DNA of 34,667 nt from Phycisphaerales bacterium (GTDB lineage Bacteria; Planctomycetota; Phycisphaerae; Sedimentisphaerales; Anaerobacaceae). The stretch is taken from NCBI GenBank assembly GCA_030602885.1, contig JAUVYV010000034.1, forward strand, positions 1 to 34,667. Reading direction: 5' to 3'. A model generated the notes under the pieces. That model searched no databases. It was not told the origin of the DNA and was given only the letters and a program-made list of their open reading frames with translations. The position numbers were made by a program, and so were the translations under genes. Every line of letters starts with the position of its first letter. Position 1 is the stretch's first letter. This document shows positions 16,292 through 24,778 of this stretch, piece by piece.

Positions 16292-16801
16292 TTAGTTTGC
16301 ATCTGTGCTGTAAAGGTCGGCATCGTTGCCCTCGCCGCCTTCCTCACCGTCGGCTCCGTAACTGATAATTACAAAGGGCATCCCGCTCTCCGGGTAAAGC
16401 TGATACATAAAATCGTTGCCCCAGCTGTCCTTGGGTATCTCCGTCGTGTTCAGATAACCGGATGGATCCCACCCCGTCACATCTGTCGGCTCGACAATCA
16501 GCTCCAAAAGCCCCTCTTCCTCGCTCGGGAATTGCCCCGTATCGAGCTTGAACTGGGTCACGGAATTATGAAGGAGTTTCAGGTTGGCCTTGGTAGCGAT
16601 GACACGGGCTTTGTCTATCCTGCCGACAACGTTTACCGCCACGATCCCGGCAAGGATGCCGAGGATGACTATCACAGCCATCACCTCGATAATCGTAAAG
16701 GCCCGTCGCAGCGGCGATTGTCGAATCCCGCAGCCGGCATATATGCGTCTTCTTCGCCGGGCACAACCACATGTAGCTCTATTTTTTGTTCTACTTCTCA
16801 T
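16292..16801 (-). CDS. gspG: Type II secretion major pseudopilin GspG
   Basis: GspG forms the shaft of the pseudopilus. The 169-residue protein has an unusually long basic leader of 34 residues with three cysteines, then FTIIEVMAVIVILGILAGIVAVNVV with Glu at +5. Ala34, not Gly, precedes the cut site (LRRA/FTIIE). The rest is typical: KANLKLLHNSVTQFKLDTGQFPS, PKDSWGNDFMYQ and the calcium-binding region SYGADGEEGGEGNDADL. Only one ATG is available, with GGGAG upstream. It lies between gspF and gspH, 18 bases after gspF. Confidence 0.92.
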   Translation of the reverse strand: MRSRTKNRATCGCARRRRRIYAGCGIRQSPLRRAFTIIEVMAVIVILGILAGIVAVNVVGRIDKARVIATKANLKLLHNSVTQFKLDTGQFPSEEEGLLELIVEPTDVTGWDPSGYLNTTEIPKDSWGNDFMYQLYPESGMPFVIISYGADGEEGGEGNDADLYSTDAN

Positions 16802-16819
16802 ATTTCACTCCCGTACACC

Positions 16820-18037
16820 TTAAACTGCCATTGAGGAAATCTTCAAAATCGGCAATATCGTCGCAAGGGCGATAATCATCACTACTATTGCTATGAAAAT
16901 TATAATCAGCGGCTCGACCGCTGCGCTGAGCCGTTCTATCACTATGTCCGTCGATTCTTCTAAGCTCTCGCTTATGTTCTTCAGCATGCTTTCGAGCTCG
17001 CCGCTCTTTTCTCCAACAGTGACCATATGTGCAATCACCGGATCAATCACCCCGCTGTCGCGCAGGGGCGTGGCGATATCGGCCCCGGCCAGAATCCGTT
17101 CCCGGGCCTGTCCGACAGCACGCTTCATCAAAGTATTGCCGGTCACCTCGGCAACAACTCGAAGAGACTCGGCCATGCTCAATCCCGAGCTTAGAAGCGT
17201 CGAGAGAGTCGAGGTAAAACGTGAAACAACACGCTGCTTTAGCAGCGAGCCAAACAGGGGCAAAGACAGCAAGACCCTGTCACGAAGGTAGGCGCCACGC
17301 TGTGTTTTGAAAAATCGCTTCAGCCCCCACGCCAGCGCGACAATCACTGCCAGGGCCAGCAGCGCCCACCAGCTCCTCATCACATGGCCGACATTCATCA
17401 ATTGCCTCGTGATCCAGGGCAATTCCATCTTGGCAGCAACAAGCTGGGCGCCTATCTTCGGTATTACAAACGTCGTCAGAACCAGTATTACTACCACGGA
17501 GAAGATAATCAGAATCACAGGATAGACCATCGCCGTTATAATCTTCGATTCGACCTTCTGGCGCTTGCCCATAAAATCGGCGATAGTATTGAAAATGCCT
17601 CCCAGGGAACCCGTCACCTCACCGACGCGAACCATGCTCACATAGATGATGTCAAAGTAGTCTTCGTGGTCCTTCATGGCATCGGTCAGCGATTCACCGG
17701 TGACTACCCTGTCTCTCATATCAGTCAGGGTGTTTTTGAATCTTGCATCTGAGGCCTGCATAGTCAGAACCGAAAGCGCCTCGGTCAGTTTTATACCCGA
17801 ATTCAACAGTATCGCCATCTGTTTGGTAAAATCGATTATTTGTCTTTTGCCGCCTTTGGAAAAAAACGATGTCAGCGCCGCCCTGCCTTCATCCGCTACG
17901 CCGACTTCCGTAATTGACGTCGGATGAATACTGCGGACTCTAAGCTGTTTCCGGGCGGCGTACGGGCTTTCGGCCGTTATAGTCCCTTTTGCTTTCCTTC
18001 CGCTGGCCGCTATCGCTATGTAAGCATATCTTGGCAT
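16820..18037 (-). CDS. gspF: Type II secretion inner-membrane protein GspF
   Basis: GspF is the polytopic core of the inner-membrane platform. The 405-residue protein has the expected length, with two similar cytoplasmic GspF domains (DFTKQMAILLNSGIKLTEAL at about 69-88 and FTSTLSTLLSSGLSMAESL at about 274-292) and three membrane helices at about 170-192, 222-240 and 376-397. The repeated VGE motifs (MVRVGEVTGSL, MVTVGEKSGEL) are family hallmarks. The start at ATG 18037 gives the usual MPRYAYIA N-terminus. It follows gspE after 15 bases. Confidence 0.95.
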   Translation of the reverse strand: MPRYAYIAIAASGRKAKGTITAESPYAARKQLRVRSIHPTSITEVGVADEGRAALTSFFSKGGKRQIIDFTKQMAILLNSGIKLTEALSVLTMQASDARFKNTLTDMRDRVVTGESLTDAMKDHEDYFDIIYVSMVRVGEVTGSLGGIFNTIADFMGKRQKVESKIITAMVYPVILIIFSVVVILVLTTFVIPKIGAQLVAAKMELPWITRQLMNVGHVMRSWWALLALAVIVALAWGLKRFFKTQRGAYLRDRVLLSLPLFGSLLKQRVVSRFTSTLSTLLSSGLSMAESLRVVAEVTGNTLMKRAVGQARERILAGADIATPLRDSGVIDPVIAHMVTVGEKSGELESMLKNISESLEESTDIVIERLSAAVEPLIIIFIAIVVMIIALATILPILKISSMAV

Positions 18038-18052
18038 CGTAAATAGTCAATA

Positions 18053-19756
18053 TTACATTATATCCGCCTGGGTTACTCTAAGGACCTCAGCAACAGTCGT
18101 GATGCCCTCCGTAACCTTTCTGGCGCCGTCCATACGCAGCGTCTGCAGCCCGGCGTTAAGGGCGGCTTTCTTTATCGTCCCCGCCGTCTCTCTTCGGTAT
18201 ATTAAATCCTGTATCTCGCCGCTGACCATCATCAGCTCATATATACCTGTCCTGCCGCGATAGCCGGTGTGAAAACACCTGTCACAGCCGGCCCCTGTTA
18301 CAAACTGTGTATCCGTCGCGGCAATATCACCGATACCAAGCTCGCGCAGCTCATGAGACGTCGGCTCATACGCCCTTTTGCAGTCCGGGCACACCCTTCG
18401 CACTAATCGCTGCGCCATTATAGCAATCAAAGACGAACTGACAAGATACGGCTCGACGCCGAAGTCCAGAAGTCGGCTGACCGCACCTGCTGAGTCGTTC
18501 GTATGAAGCGTGCTGAATACAAGATGGCCGGTAAGTGACGACTGTATCGCCATCCGTGCCGTCTCAACATCGCGAACCTCGCCCACCATTATAACATCCG
18601 GGTCCTGACGCAGAACATGACGCAACGCATTCACAAATGTCACACCCTTCTTGCTGGCTACCTGCATCTGACTGATTCCGCCAAGCTGGTATTCGATGGG
18701 GTCCTCTATCGTCATTATGTTCTTCTCTGCAGAATTCATCCGGTTCAGGCACGCATACAGTGTGGTGCTCTTGCCGCTGCCGGTAGGCCCCGTTACAAAA
18801 ATAACCCCGTGCGTGCGAGAGAGCAGCGAATCGAACTTCTTCAAATCGTCTTCCCACAGACCAAGCTCGTCGAGTGTGAATATGCCGGTGCTCTTATCCA
18901 GCAGTCGAAGGACACTTCGCTCGCCATAGCTCGTCGGCACGGTGCTCACACGCAAATCGATTTCACGCTGGCCCAGGCGGACGCTGCACCTGCCGTCCTG
19001 CGGCATTCTTCGCTCGGCGATATCCATACCGGCCATCACCTTGATACGCGAGACAACCAGCGGAAGCACATTTCTGTTCAAGCTCAGCGTGTCGTACAGA
19101 ATACCGTCAATACGATAGCGAATCTGTATCTTCCCCTCGTACGGATGAACGTGGATGTCACTTGCCCTCAACTGCAGAGCGCGGAAGAGAATATCGTTGA
19201 CTAACCGAATAACCGGAGGCCTGTTCACCACGTCGAGAAGGTCGTCCGAGCCGGCGACTTCATCGGCAAGGGCGTCAAGATTCTGTGCGTCGAGCTCCTC
19301 GGCAACCTCCTCGATAACCGTCGTCCTCTGCTCGTATGCCACGTCGATTACAGCGGTAATAGCCGCCCGCGTAGCCACCGCCGCCTTTACAGGCAGACCC
19401 GTCATCTTCGAGACATTGTCTAATGCGTTCACATCCAACGGCCTCGACAATACCACCGTAAGCTCACCGTCATGACCTTCCTGCTTTATCCCCACGAGAA
19501 AATGATGCTGCGCGTATGCGGCGGGAACCGCCTCTATGAATTCCGCAGGAACCGATTGGGCTGGGATATCGCTGAGAAACTCTGTCCCCATCGCCGCCGC
19601 GAAGAGCCGCAATACCTGCTCCTCGGTAAAGTACGGACAGCTTAGCAGGGCCTCATCCAGACGCTGCCGGCCCTGCTCCTCCTCGAAATACTCAGCCAAC
19701 TTCTCAGCATCTACTATGCCCGTTCGTTTCGCTGTCTGTATCAGTAAATCTTTCAT
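18053..19756 (-). CDS. gspE: Type II secretion ATPase GspE
   Basis: GspE powers pseudopilus assembly from the cytoplasmic side. The 567-residue protein has N1 and N2 domains, the SDIHVHPYEGKIQIRYRIDG segment near 199-218, a Walker A GPTGSGKST at about 323-331, an Asp/Glu box around ITIEDPIEYQ (here MTIEDPIEYQ), Walker B with MVGEVRDVETA near 390-400, and a zinc site of two CxxC pairs (CPDC 456-459, CDRC 491-494). All catalytic features are present. ATG 19756 is chosen; a TTG in frame at 19783 lies inside the repeat element. The ribosome-binding site is weak. The gene follows gspD across that element. Confidence 0.96.
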   Translation of the reverse strand: MKDLLIQTAKRTGIVDAEKLAEYFEEEQGRQRLDEALLSCPYFTEEQVLRLFAAAMGTEFLSDIPAQSVPAEFIEAVPAAYAQHHFLVGIKQEGHDGELTVVLSRPLDVNALDNVSKMTGLPVKAAVATRAAITAVIDVAYEQRTTVIEEVAEELDAQNLDALADEVAGSDDLLDVVNRPPVIRLVNDILFRALQLRASDIHVHPYEGKIQIRYRIDGILYDTLSLNRNVLPLVVSRIKVMAGMDIAERRMPQDGRCSVRLGQREIDLRVSTVPTSYGERSVLRLLDKSTGIFTLDELGLWEDDLKKFDSLLSRTHGVIFVTGPTGSGKSTTLYACLNRMNSAEKNIMTIEDPIEYQLGGISQMQVASKKGVTFVNALRHVLRQDPDVIMVGEVRDVETARMAIQSSLTGHLVFSTLHTNDSAGAVSRLLDFGVEPYLVSSSLIAIMAQRLVRRVCPDCKRAYEPTSHELRELGIGDIAATDTQFVTGAGCDRCFHTGYRGRTGIYELMMVSGEIQDLIYRRETAGTIKKAALNAGLQTLRMDGARKVTEGITTVAEVLRVTQADIM

Positions 19757-19768
19757 TTGCTTCTTTAT

Positions 19769-19881
19769 GTCATTCCCGCGCAAGCGGGAATCTATTTATT
19801 TATTATCGTTACTTGTAGAGAACCGTCGGCTTCTGGATTCCTGCTACCCGCTTTCGCGGGCACAAGCTTCGCAGGAATGAC
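19769..19881. repeat. 113-bp palindromic repeat with GTCATTCC ends
   Basis: The unit begins GTCATTCC (19769-19776) and ends GGAATGAC (19874-19881), perfect inverted ends. Inside the left arm ATTCCC-N8-GGGAAT (19772-19791) is a small palindrome of the kind known as dRS3 in Neisseria and seen in many genomes. A second palindrome, CCCGCTTTCGCGGG, is at 19850-19863 approximately. It fills most of the gap between gspD and gspE and ends 11 bases from the gspD stop. No gene is encoded. Confidence 0.7.
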
Positions 19882-19892
19882 AATTACAATAC

Positions 19893-22800
19893 TCACTCTG
19901 CCTCCAAAACATGAACCGGGTCAATCGGCTCCGGCTCTATACCCGGCCAGCCCTCTTTGCTCTGGAACCTGCGTTCCTCCGCTTCGAAGGCGACTTTGCT
20001 TTCTGTAGAGATTTTCTCAAGCTGCGCCAGACCCACAGTTTCATCAGGTCGGAGAATGTTGGCTTTAACAAAAATATAAAGTTTACTTGCTTTGTCACTA
20101 TTGTCAATTGTCCTGAATAATCCTCCGACAAGTGGGATATCGCCCAGCAGTGGGACTTTGCTTCCTGCTTTCGTTTGCTTTAGTTTTGTCAGGCCGCCAA
20201 GAATTATAGTGCTCCCGTCAGGAACAGTAACAGTTGTCGTAACATTACTTGTTCTGTAATCAGGAGGACCCTGTGCCTGTTTCTCGAAGTCCTCACGAAT
20301 CATATTTATCTCCAGCCTTAGCAAATCACCTTCGCTGATATTCGGCGTTATGGTCAGCTCAATCTTGGCTTCGTAGGGTTTGTACGTTAAAACCTCAATC
20401 GGGTTAAAACCCACACCACCTGTAGTCCCTCCTGAGGGGTAGCTTGTAGTTTTTTCCCCAACGTATGTCTTTTCCGTAGTGTTTATCACGCCCTCTTCAT
20501 TGTCGTTGACCAGAATTTTGGGCCTGGCGAGGACCCGGCCATAACCCTTGCTTGCCATAGCAGTTAACAGGGCCTGAATCCTATCCTCAGCATAGAAACC
20601 CTTGATATTCTGGGCACCGCCCACGTTCCATCCACCTTCAAGCTCGCTGCTCGAGGTGGCAATGGGTAAAACACCGAGCACTCCTATATTGCCTGTTACT
20701 AAATCTTTTGCATTGGCTATAATATTCAGGTCATACTGAAATTTGTCATCTCGTGTTATTTCGACAAGTGAGACATCAATAAGAACCTGAGGTCTCCGCT
20801 TATCGAGCGTCTTTATCAAATTCGATATCCATTCCTGGTTCTTCCTGCTCGCATAGACTATCAGCGAAAACGTGCTCTCATCTGGTACGATAACAATGTC
20901 TTCTTCCTGTCTGCTTACGACCCTTTCCACCTTGCCTTCCGGGTCCCTGATGGTCTCCTCTATAAGCTTGTTAAGAATCTCGGCAAGGTCCTCCGGCTTT
21001 TGGTTCTCAAGCGGATAAATCACATAGGGTATCGCCTGCTCAAGCGTCTCGGCGTCCACGTAGCCGATTATCACGGCAATCTGCATGTGCTGTTCGGAGG
21101 TCGCGTTGACTAAAAGCGAATTCGTCGCTTCAATGACGACAACCTGCGGCTCCTCGGCCAGTGGCTCTGCTGTGCCGGCGGTGGTTGATACGGCTGCTGC
21201 AGACCTTGCCGCAGGGGCCTGCGCCTGGCCCGCCCTGGGCTGTGTTATCCTACCCGTCTGCGCCCTGCCCCTGCCCGTCGTCGTTCGCGCCGCTCCGATC
21301 ATGCCAAGCTCCTGCAGCTTCGACCTTACCTCCTCGGCATCGACATTTTGTATTTCGTACAGCCGAAGCGAGCGGAGGTCCTGCTGCTCAACGTCAAGTG
21401 CATCTACCAGCTCTTCGACTATGTCCAGCTCGCTTTCCAGCCCTATCATAAGGATGCGATTCGTTCTTTCATCTGCGTCAAGATAAACAGTCGGTTTCGA
21501 TGGTTTTGCTGCCGGTGTCGGCTGTCTCGCAGGGGTCGGTGTACGCCGGGCGGGCGTACGACGGGCCGCCGTCCTGCTCGGCGGTTGGGCCGCGCCCTTG
21601 GCAATAGTGATTGAAATCTCACCAAGCTGCTCGACAAGACTTTTTACCTTCGGTGCCAGTGTTGCTGCCATCGTGTACTTCAACTGCCTGAACCTGAATT
21701 CCTTCGGCTCGCCCGGCTTGTCAATCATCTCAAGTACGTCTTCTATCCGACCCATACGGTGAGCATAATCGGTCACTATAAGCGTCCCGGTCGCCGCGAT
21801 TGGCCTGATGTTCGCACCGAGCTTCATCTCGCTCAACAACGTCTGCGCGCTGGCCGTATCTACATGCTTCAGATTGAAAATCCGCGTGACAACAACATCG
21901 CCCGCCTCGACCAAGCCATGCTCGTCACCAAGCAGCGCAGGATCTACTCTCAACGCCTCTTCAGCGGGAACAACCGTCACCAGATCGCCCCGGCGAGTCA
22001 TCACAAATCCTCTGAACTTCATCACAGATTCCAGCAGAGGATACAGCTCGCTGACCTTGACAGGCCCCTGAACTCTCAGGGCCACCTCCTTGCCCGCAAG
22101 CTGCTTGTCATCGTACATATAATTCAGATTAAGGTGCTTGCCAACTAAGTCAAGCAAATCAATGATGCCCAATTTCTCCGGCAGGTCCAGTGTCAGCGCC
22201 TCATCGCCGTTCAGAACCGGCTCCGGCTCATATGAGCGCTTGACAATACCGCCCGCAGATTCGTCGGCACCCTCCTCCGGCTCCAGCTCCACAGCTTCGG
22301 CTTGTGCGTCGGTCGCGTTGGGTTCGGCAACTGTCATCTCGGCTGCGCCTGGAGCTTGCCTTTGCACATCTGCCGGCCCGGCCGGTTCTTCCCGCCCGCT
22401 GGCCTCCGGCGCGCCGCGAACCTCCTCGACGTCCTCGCCACGCATACTCTGCTCCGTTGCCTTTCTTTCCGCCTCGGCAAGCGAGCCGAGAAGACTGTTG
22501 AAAAGTTCATCCACCTGCGCCTCGGCCGCCTTCTCAGAGGCACGCTCAACTGCTCGATTCGGCTCGACCGACTCCAGCAGCTCGCTCATCTGACCCTCTT
22601 TCGCCGCCGACCTGGCTTTCTGCAACGCCTCTATCGCCGACGTAATTCTCGCCACTTGCTCCGAAGGCGCAATCACAAACAGCGTCTCGTTATGAACATC
22701 GACAATCGCCTTGGCGCCGGCATCTCCGGGAGGGTCGAAGAAAGTCCCAATTGAGATATCCCCCGCCGCTTCTGCAAGTGCGCCAAATGAGGGCACATCA

Positions 22801-23150
22801 CCCGGCTCTGAAACCCGCATGACCTGCTTGACAACATACCGCTCCTCGGAATCGACCAGCCTTAAAACGGCGCTCGCCTTCACCAGGTCCTCCTGCGATG
22901 CCGTCACCAATAGAGTCTCGGTCCCGGGAAGTGCCGTAGCGGTTCCTGTTCCCACATCTGCCAGATACTGTTTGCCCGTCTCGGCGGATATGTGTCGCAG
23001 CGAAAAGACTCTGTAGCGAGCCGCCTTTGGGCCGTTTGCCTGCCCCGACTCGGCCGCATTTACAACCACCGAGACGAAACTCAACATACATATCAAGACA
23101 AATACAAATGCACTGACTCTACGCACCTGAAACCTCAATTCCGAGACCAT
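19893..23150 (-). CDS. gspD: Type II secretion outer-membrane secretin GspD
   Basis: The 1085-residue secretin forms the outer-membrane channel. After a signal peptide (cleavage near NAAES) come an extra N-like module at about 45-180 (YRVFSLRHISAETGKQYL), an acidic Ala/Glu-rich linker to about 300, an N0/STN-like domain near 318-396 (LDLPEKLGIIDLLDLVG), several N1-N3-type repeats with Arg/Thr/Pro-rich inserts at about 520-555 and 625-665, and the secretin barrel from about 780 (PQVLIDVSLVEITRDDKFQYD, GYGRVLARPKILVNDNE, VPLLGDIPLVGGLFR). A classic GspD is about 650 residues. ATG 23150 follows GGAGAG closely; a GTG at 23162 is less likely. No cysteine lipobox is seen. Confidence 0.94.
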   Translation of the reverse strand: MVSELRFQVRRVSAFVFVLICMLSFVSVVVNAAESGQANGPKAARYRVFSLRHISAETGKQYLADVGTGTATALPGTETLLVTASQEDLVKASAVLRLVDSEERYVVKQVMRVSEPGDVPSFGALAEAAGDISIGTFFDPPGDAGAKAIVDVHNETLFVIAPSEQVARITSAIEALQKARSAAKEGQMSELLESVEPNRAVERASEKAAEAQVDELFNSLLGSLAEAERKATEQSMRGEDVEEVRGAPEASGREEPAGPADVQRQAPGAAEMTVAEPNATDAQAEAVELEPEEGADESAGGIVKRSYEPEPVLNGDEALTLDLPEKLGIIDLLDLVGKHLNLNYMYDDKQLAGKEVALRVQGPVKVSELYPLLESVMKFRGFVMTRRGDLVTVVPAEEALRVDPALLGDEHGLVEAGDVVVTRIFNLKHVDTASAQTLLSEMKLGANIRPIAATGTLIVTDYAHRMGRIEDVLEMIDKPGEPKEFRFRQLKYTMAATLAPKVKSLVEQLGEISITIAKGAAQPPSRTAARRTPARRTPTPARQPTPAAKPSKPTVYLDADERTNRILMIGLESELDIVEELVDALDVEQQDLRSLRLYEIQNVDAEEVRSKLQELGMIGAARTTTGRGRAQTGRITQPRAGQAQAPAARSAAAVSTTAGTAEPLAEEPQVVVIEATNSLLVNATSEQHMQIAVIIGYVDAETLEQAIPYVIYPLENQKPEDLAEILNKLIEETIRDPEGKVERVVSRQEEDIVIVPDESTFSLIVYASRKNQEWISNLIKTLDKRRPQVLIDVSLVEITRDDKFQYDLNIIANAKDLVTGNIGVLGVLPIATSSSELEGGWNVGGAQNIKGFYAEDRIQALLTAMASKGYGRVLARPKILVNDNEEGVINTTEKTYVGEKTTSYPSGGTTGGVGFNPIEVLTYKPYEAKIELTITPNISEGDLLRLEINMIREDFEKQAQGPPDYRTSNVTTTVTVPDGSTIILGGLTKLKQTKAGSKVPLLGDIPLVGGLFRTIDNSDKASKLYIFVKANILRPDETVGLAQLEKISTESKVAFEAEERRFQSKEGWPGIEPEPIDPVHVLEAE

Positions 23151-23519
23151 ACGTCTCTCCACAGCTTCTCAAAAATCGCCCTGGTGCCCGGCACTTTAAC
23201 TAAACTGCCGGTGCCCACTTAAAATAAAACGATTTAGATGCTCGTACCTCTCTTGGCAATTCAATCGGAGCCCGGAGCGCCAAAACGGACTCTCACCATA
23301 CTAAATCAGACAAAAGAAAGGCCGAAAAGTTCCGACATTTCACCGCCGAACGCACTATCCGCTGCGAAAATGACAAGATGTTCAAAGGGTCCTGTAAAAA
23401 CATGCCCCGGGACATCTGACGAGACCTGCAGGAAATGTAGTGGCTGAGAAACAGGAAGGTACCCAAATTGTTTACCGCGTTAACAACGGCCCCGTGACAC
23501 TCACTCTCATCGCCCCGCG
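23151..23519. other. Gene-free stretch inside the gsp operon
   Basis: No credible open frame lies between the GspC-like gene and gspD. The only structure seen is a weak hairpin, CCGGCA (23188-23193) with TGCCGG (23206-23211), flanked by GGTGCCC repeats about 40 bases ahead of gspD. It may hold a promoter for gspD, but no strong -10/-35 pair is visible. Confidence 0.5.
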
Positions 23520-24539
23520 CTATTCGTCCGGTGGGTCGGGTGGCTCCTCCGGCTCCTCCGGCTCCACATCATCGTCTGCGCTATCCTCATCGGAATCACC
23601 TGGCCTTGGGGGAACGTCACGCCCTTCATCCAGCTCCTGTCCCAGGCGACTGAGCAGCTCTGCCTCTTCGGGACTCAAGTTAGTTGACTCGAAATCAGAC
23701 ATAAGCTTCTCCATCATCTCAGCCCTCTTCTCGGCAGCAGCTTCTGAGTCCTCCCCATCCTCGGCCGATATTGCCTGAAGCTGTGCTATCAGCTCATCGA
23801 GTCTTGCTGTTTCTTCTTCGCTCATCTCCACAGGCACAGAAACCGGCTGTCTTGCCGCAGGGCTCCGGCTGATACGTCCGCGACGGCTTGGCCTTGAAGC
23901 CTGCCGACCTGAAATCGGGATCTTTGGAGCCGGTGTGTCACGGACGTCACCACCAGGCGGGCCGGGCACTTCTGTCGGTTCGGCCGAAGACTCCCCTTTC
24001 ACGAGACTCCTTCGCACATTTTCACGCTTGACCTCCATCTCAAACGTCCTTTGCCCATCGAGGACGGTAACAGACCCGTCCCTTACCTGCTCGATAATCA
24101 GATGCCCCACCTTGCCGCCCTGGCGAATCCAGTGCAATTCCTTCCCCGGCTCGTCAATCAACGCCAGCGACAGCTCCGGGCGCGACTCATAAAAGCTCGT
24201 GGCAATAAGCTCAAACTTCGACGAGACATCCCCCAAAGGCCTGGTTGCGGGCTTTCTCGTGGTCGCCCTGCTGCTGCTTTTTTTAGGCCTCGACACCTTC
24301 GCCGGCGGATTCAGGTACTTTGCGAAGGCCTCCGCCTGCTTGACAAGCGGAGATACCTGATTCTGACCTTTTGTCCGCTTCTGACCCGCCGCCTTCTTGA
24401 ATGCCTCCACCGCTGTCGCAGAACCCAGATACTCCTCAGTCTCCGTATCCTCGCGAACACCATAAACAACAGGCAGAACCAGAAGCACCAATGCCGCTAT
24501 CGCCGCAATGACGCTTGTTATTCGCAATGTCCGTATCAT
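23520..24539 (-). CDS. GspC-like type II secretion protein
   Basis: The 339-residue protein has one membrane helix at about 7-26, a Lys/Arg/Ser/Pro-rich linker to about 105, a domain at about 107-170 resembling the GspC homology region (FELIATSFYESRPELSLALID, then GKVGHLIIEQVRDGSVTVLDG), then a long disordered basic-to-acidic tail ending in Glu/Asp/Pro. GspC joins the inner platform to the secretin. Being first in the gsp operon and directly before gspD supports the call, since family sequences are very diverse. No PDZ domain is seen. AAGGAG eight bases before ATG 24539 fixes the start; the frame is open to 24671. Confidence 0.6.
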   Translation of the reverse strand: MIRTLRITSVIAAIAALVLLVLPVVYGVREDTETEEYLGSATAVEAFKKAAGQKRTKGQNQVSPLVKQAEAFAKYLNPPAKVSRPKKSSSRATTRKPATRPLGDVSSKFELIATSFYESRPELSLALIDEPGKELHWIRQGGKVGHLIIEQVRDGSVTVLDGQRTFEMEVKRENVRRSLVKGESSAEPTEVPGPPGGDVRDTPAPKIPISGRQASRPSRRGRISRSPAARQPVSVPVEMSEEETARLDELIAQLQAISAEDGEDSEAAAEKRAEMMEKLMSDFESTNLSPEEAELLSRLGQELDEGRDVPPRPGDSDEDSADDDVEPEEPEEPPDPPDE

Positions 24540-24778
24540 AATGCAGTCTCCTTGCATTTTGACATCCCACCGCCGATTCCGTTCCACCAAAACCGACCTT
24601 TCTTTAAGATTTTTCGGCAATAACCGGGCAGTCTCGCCAGCAGAACAATCCCTGCGATTACTACCTCCCAAAACCGCTTTTTGTTTACTCTCTTATTCTC
24701 CGGCCCGCCTGCGACTATCTTTGACCGCCGCTTACAAGCGCTCGCTCAGTAAGATTCGCAGGAACGCTCCAATTGCAG

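Noticed and set aside
21085-22754. Open frames of up to 151 residues on the strand opposite gspD
   Set aside because: They are shadows of biased codon use in the secretin gene; the translations are Ser/Ala/Arg-rich with no domains.
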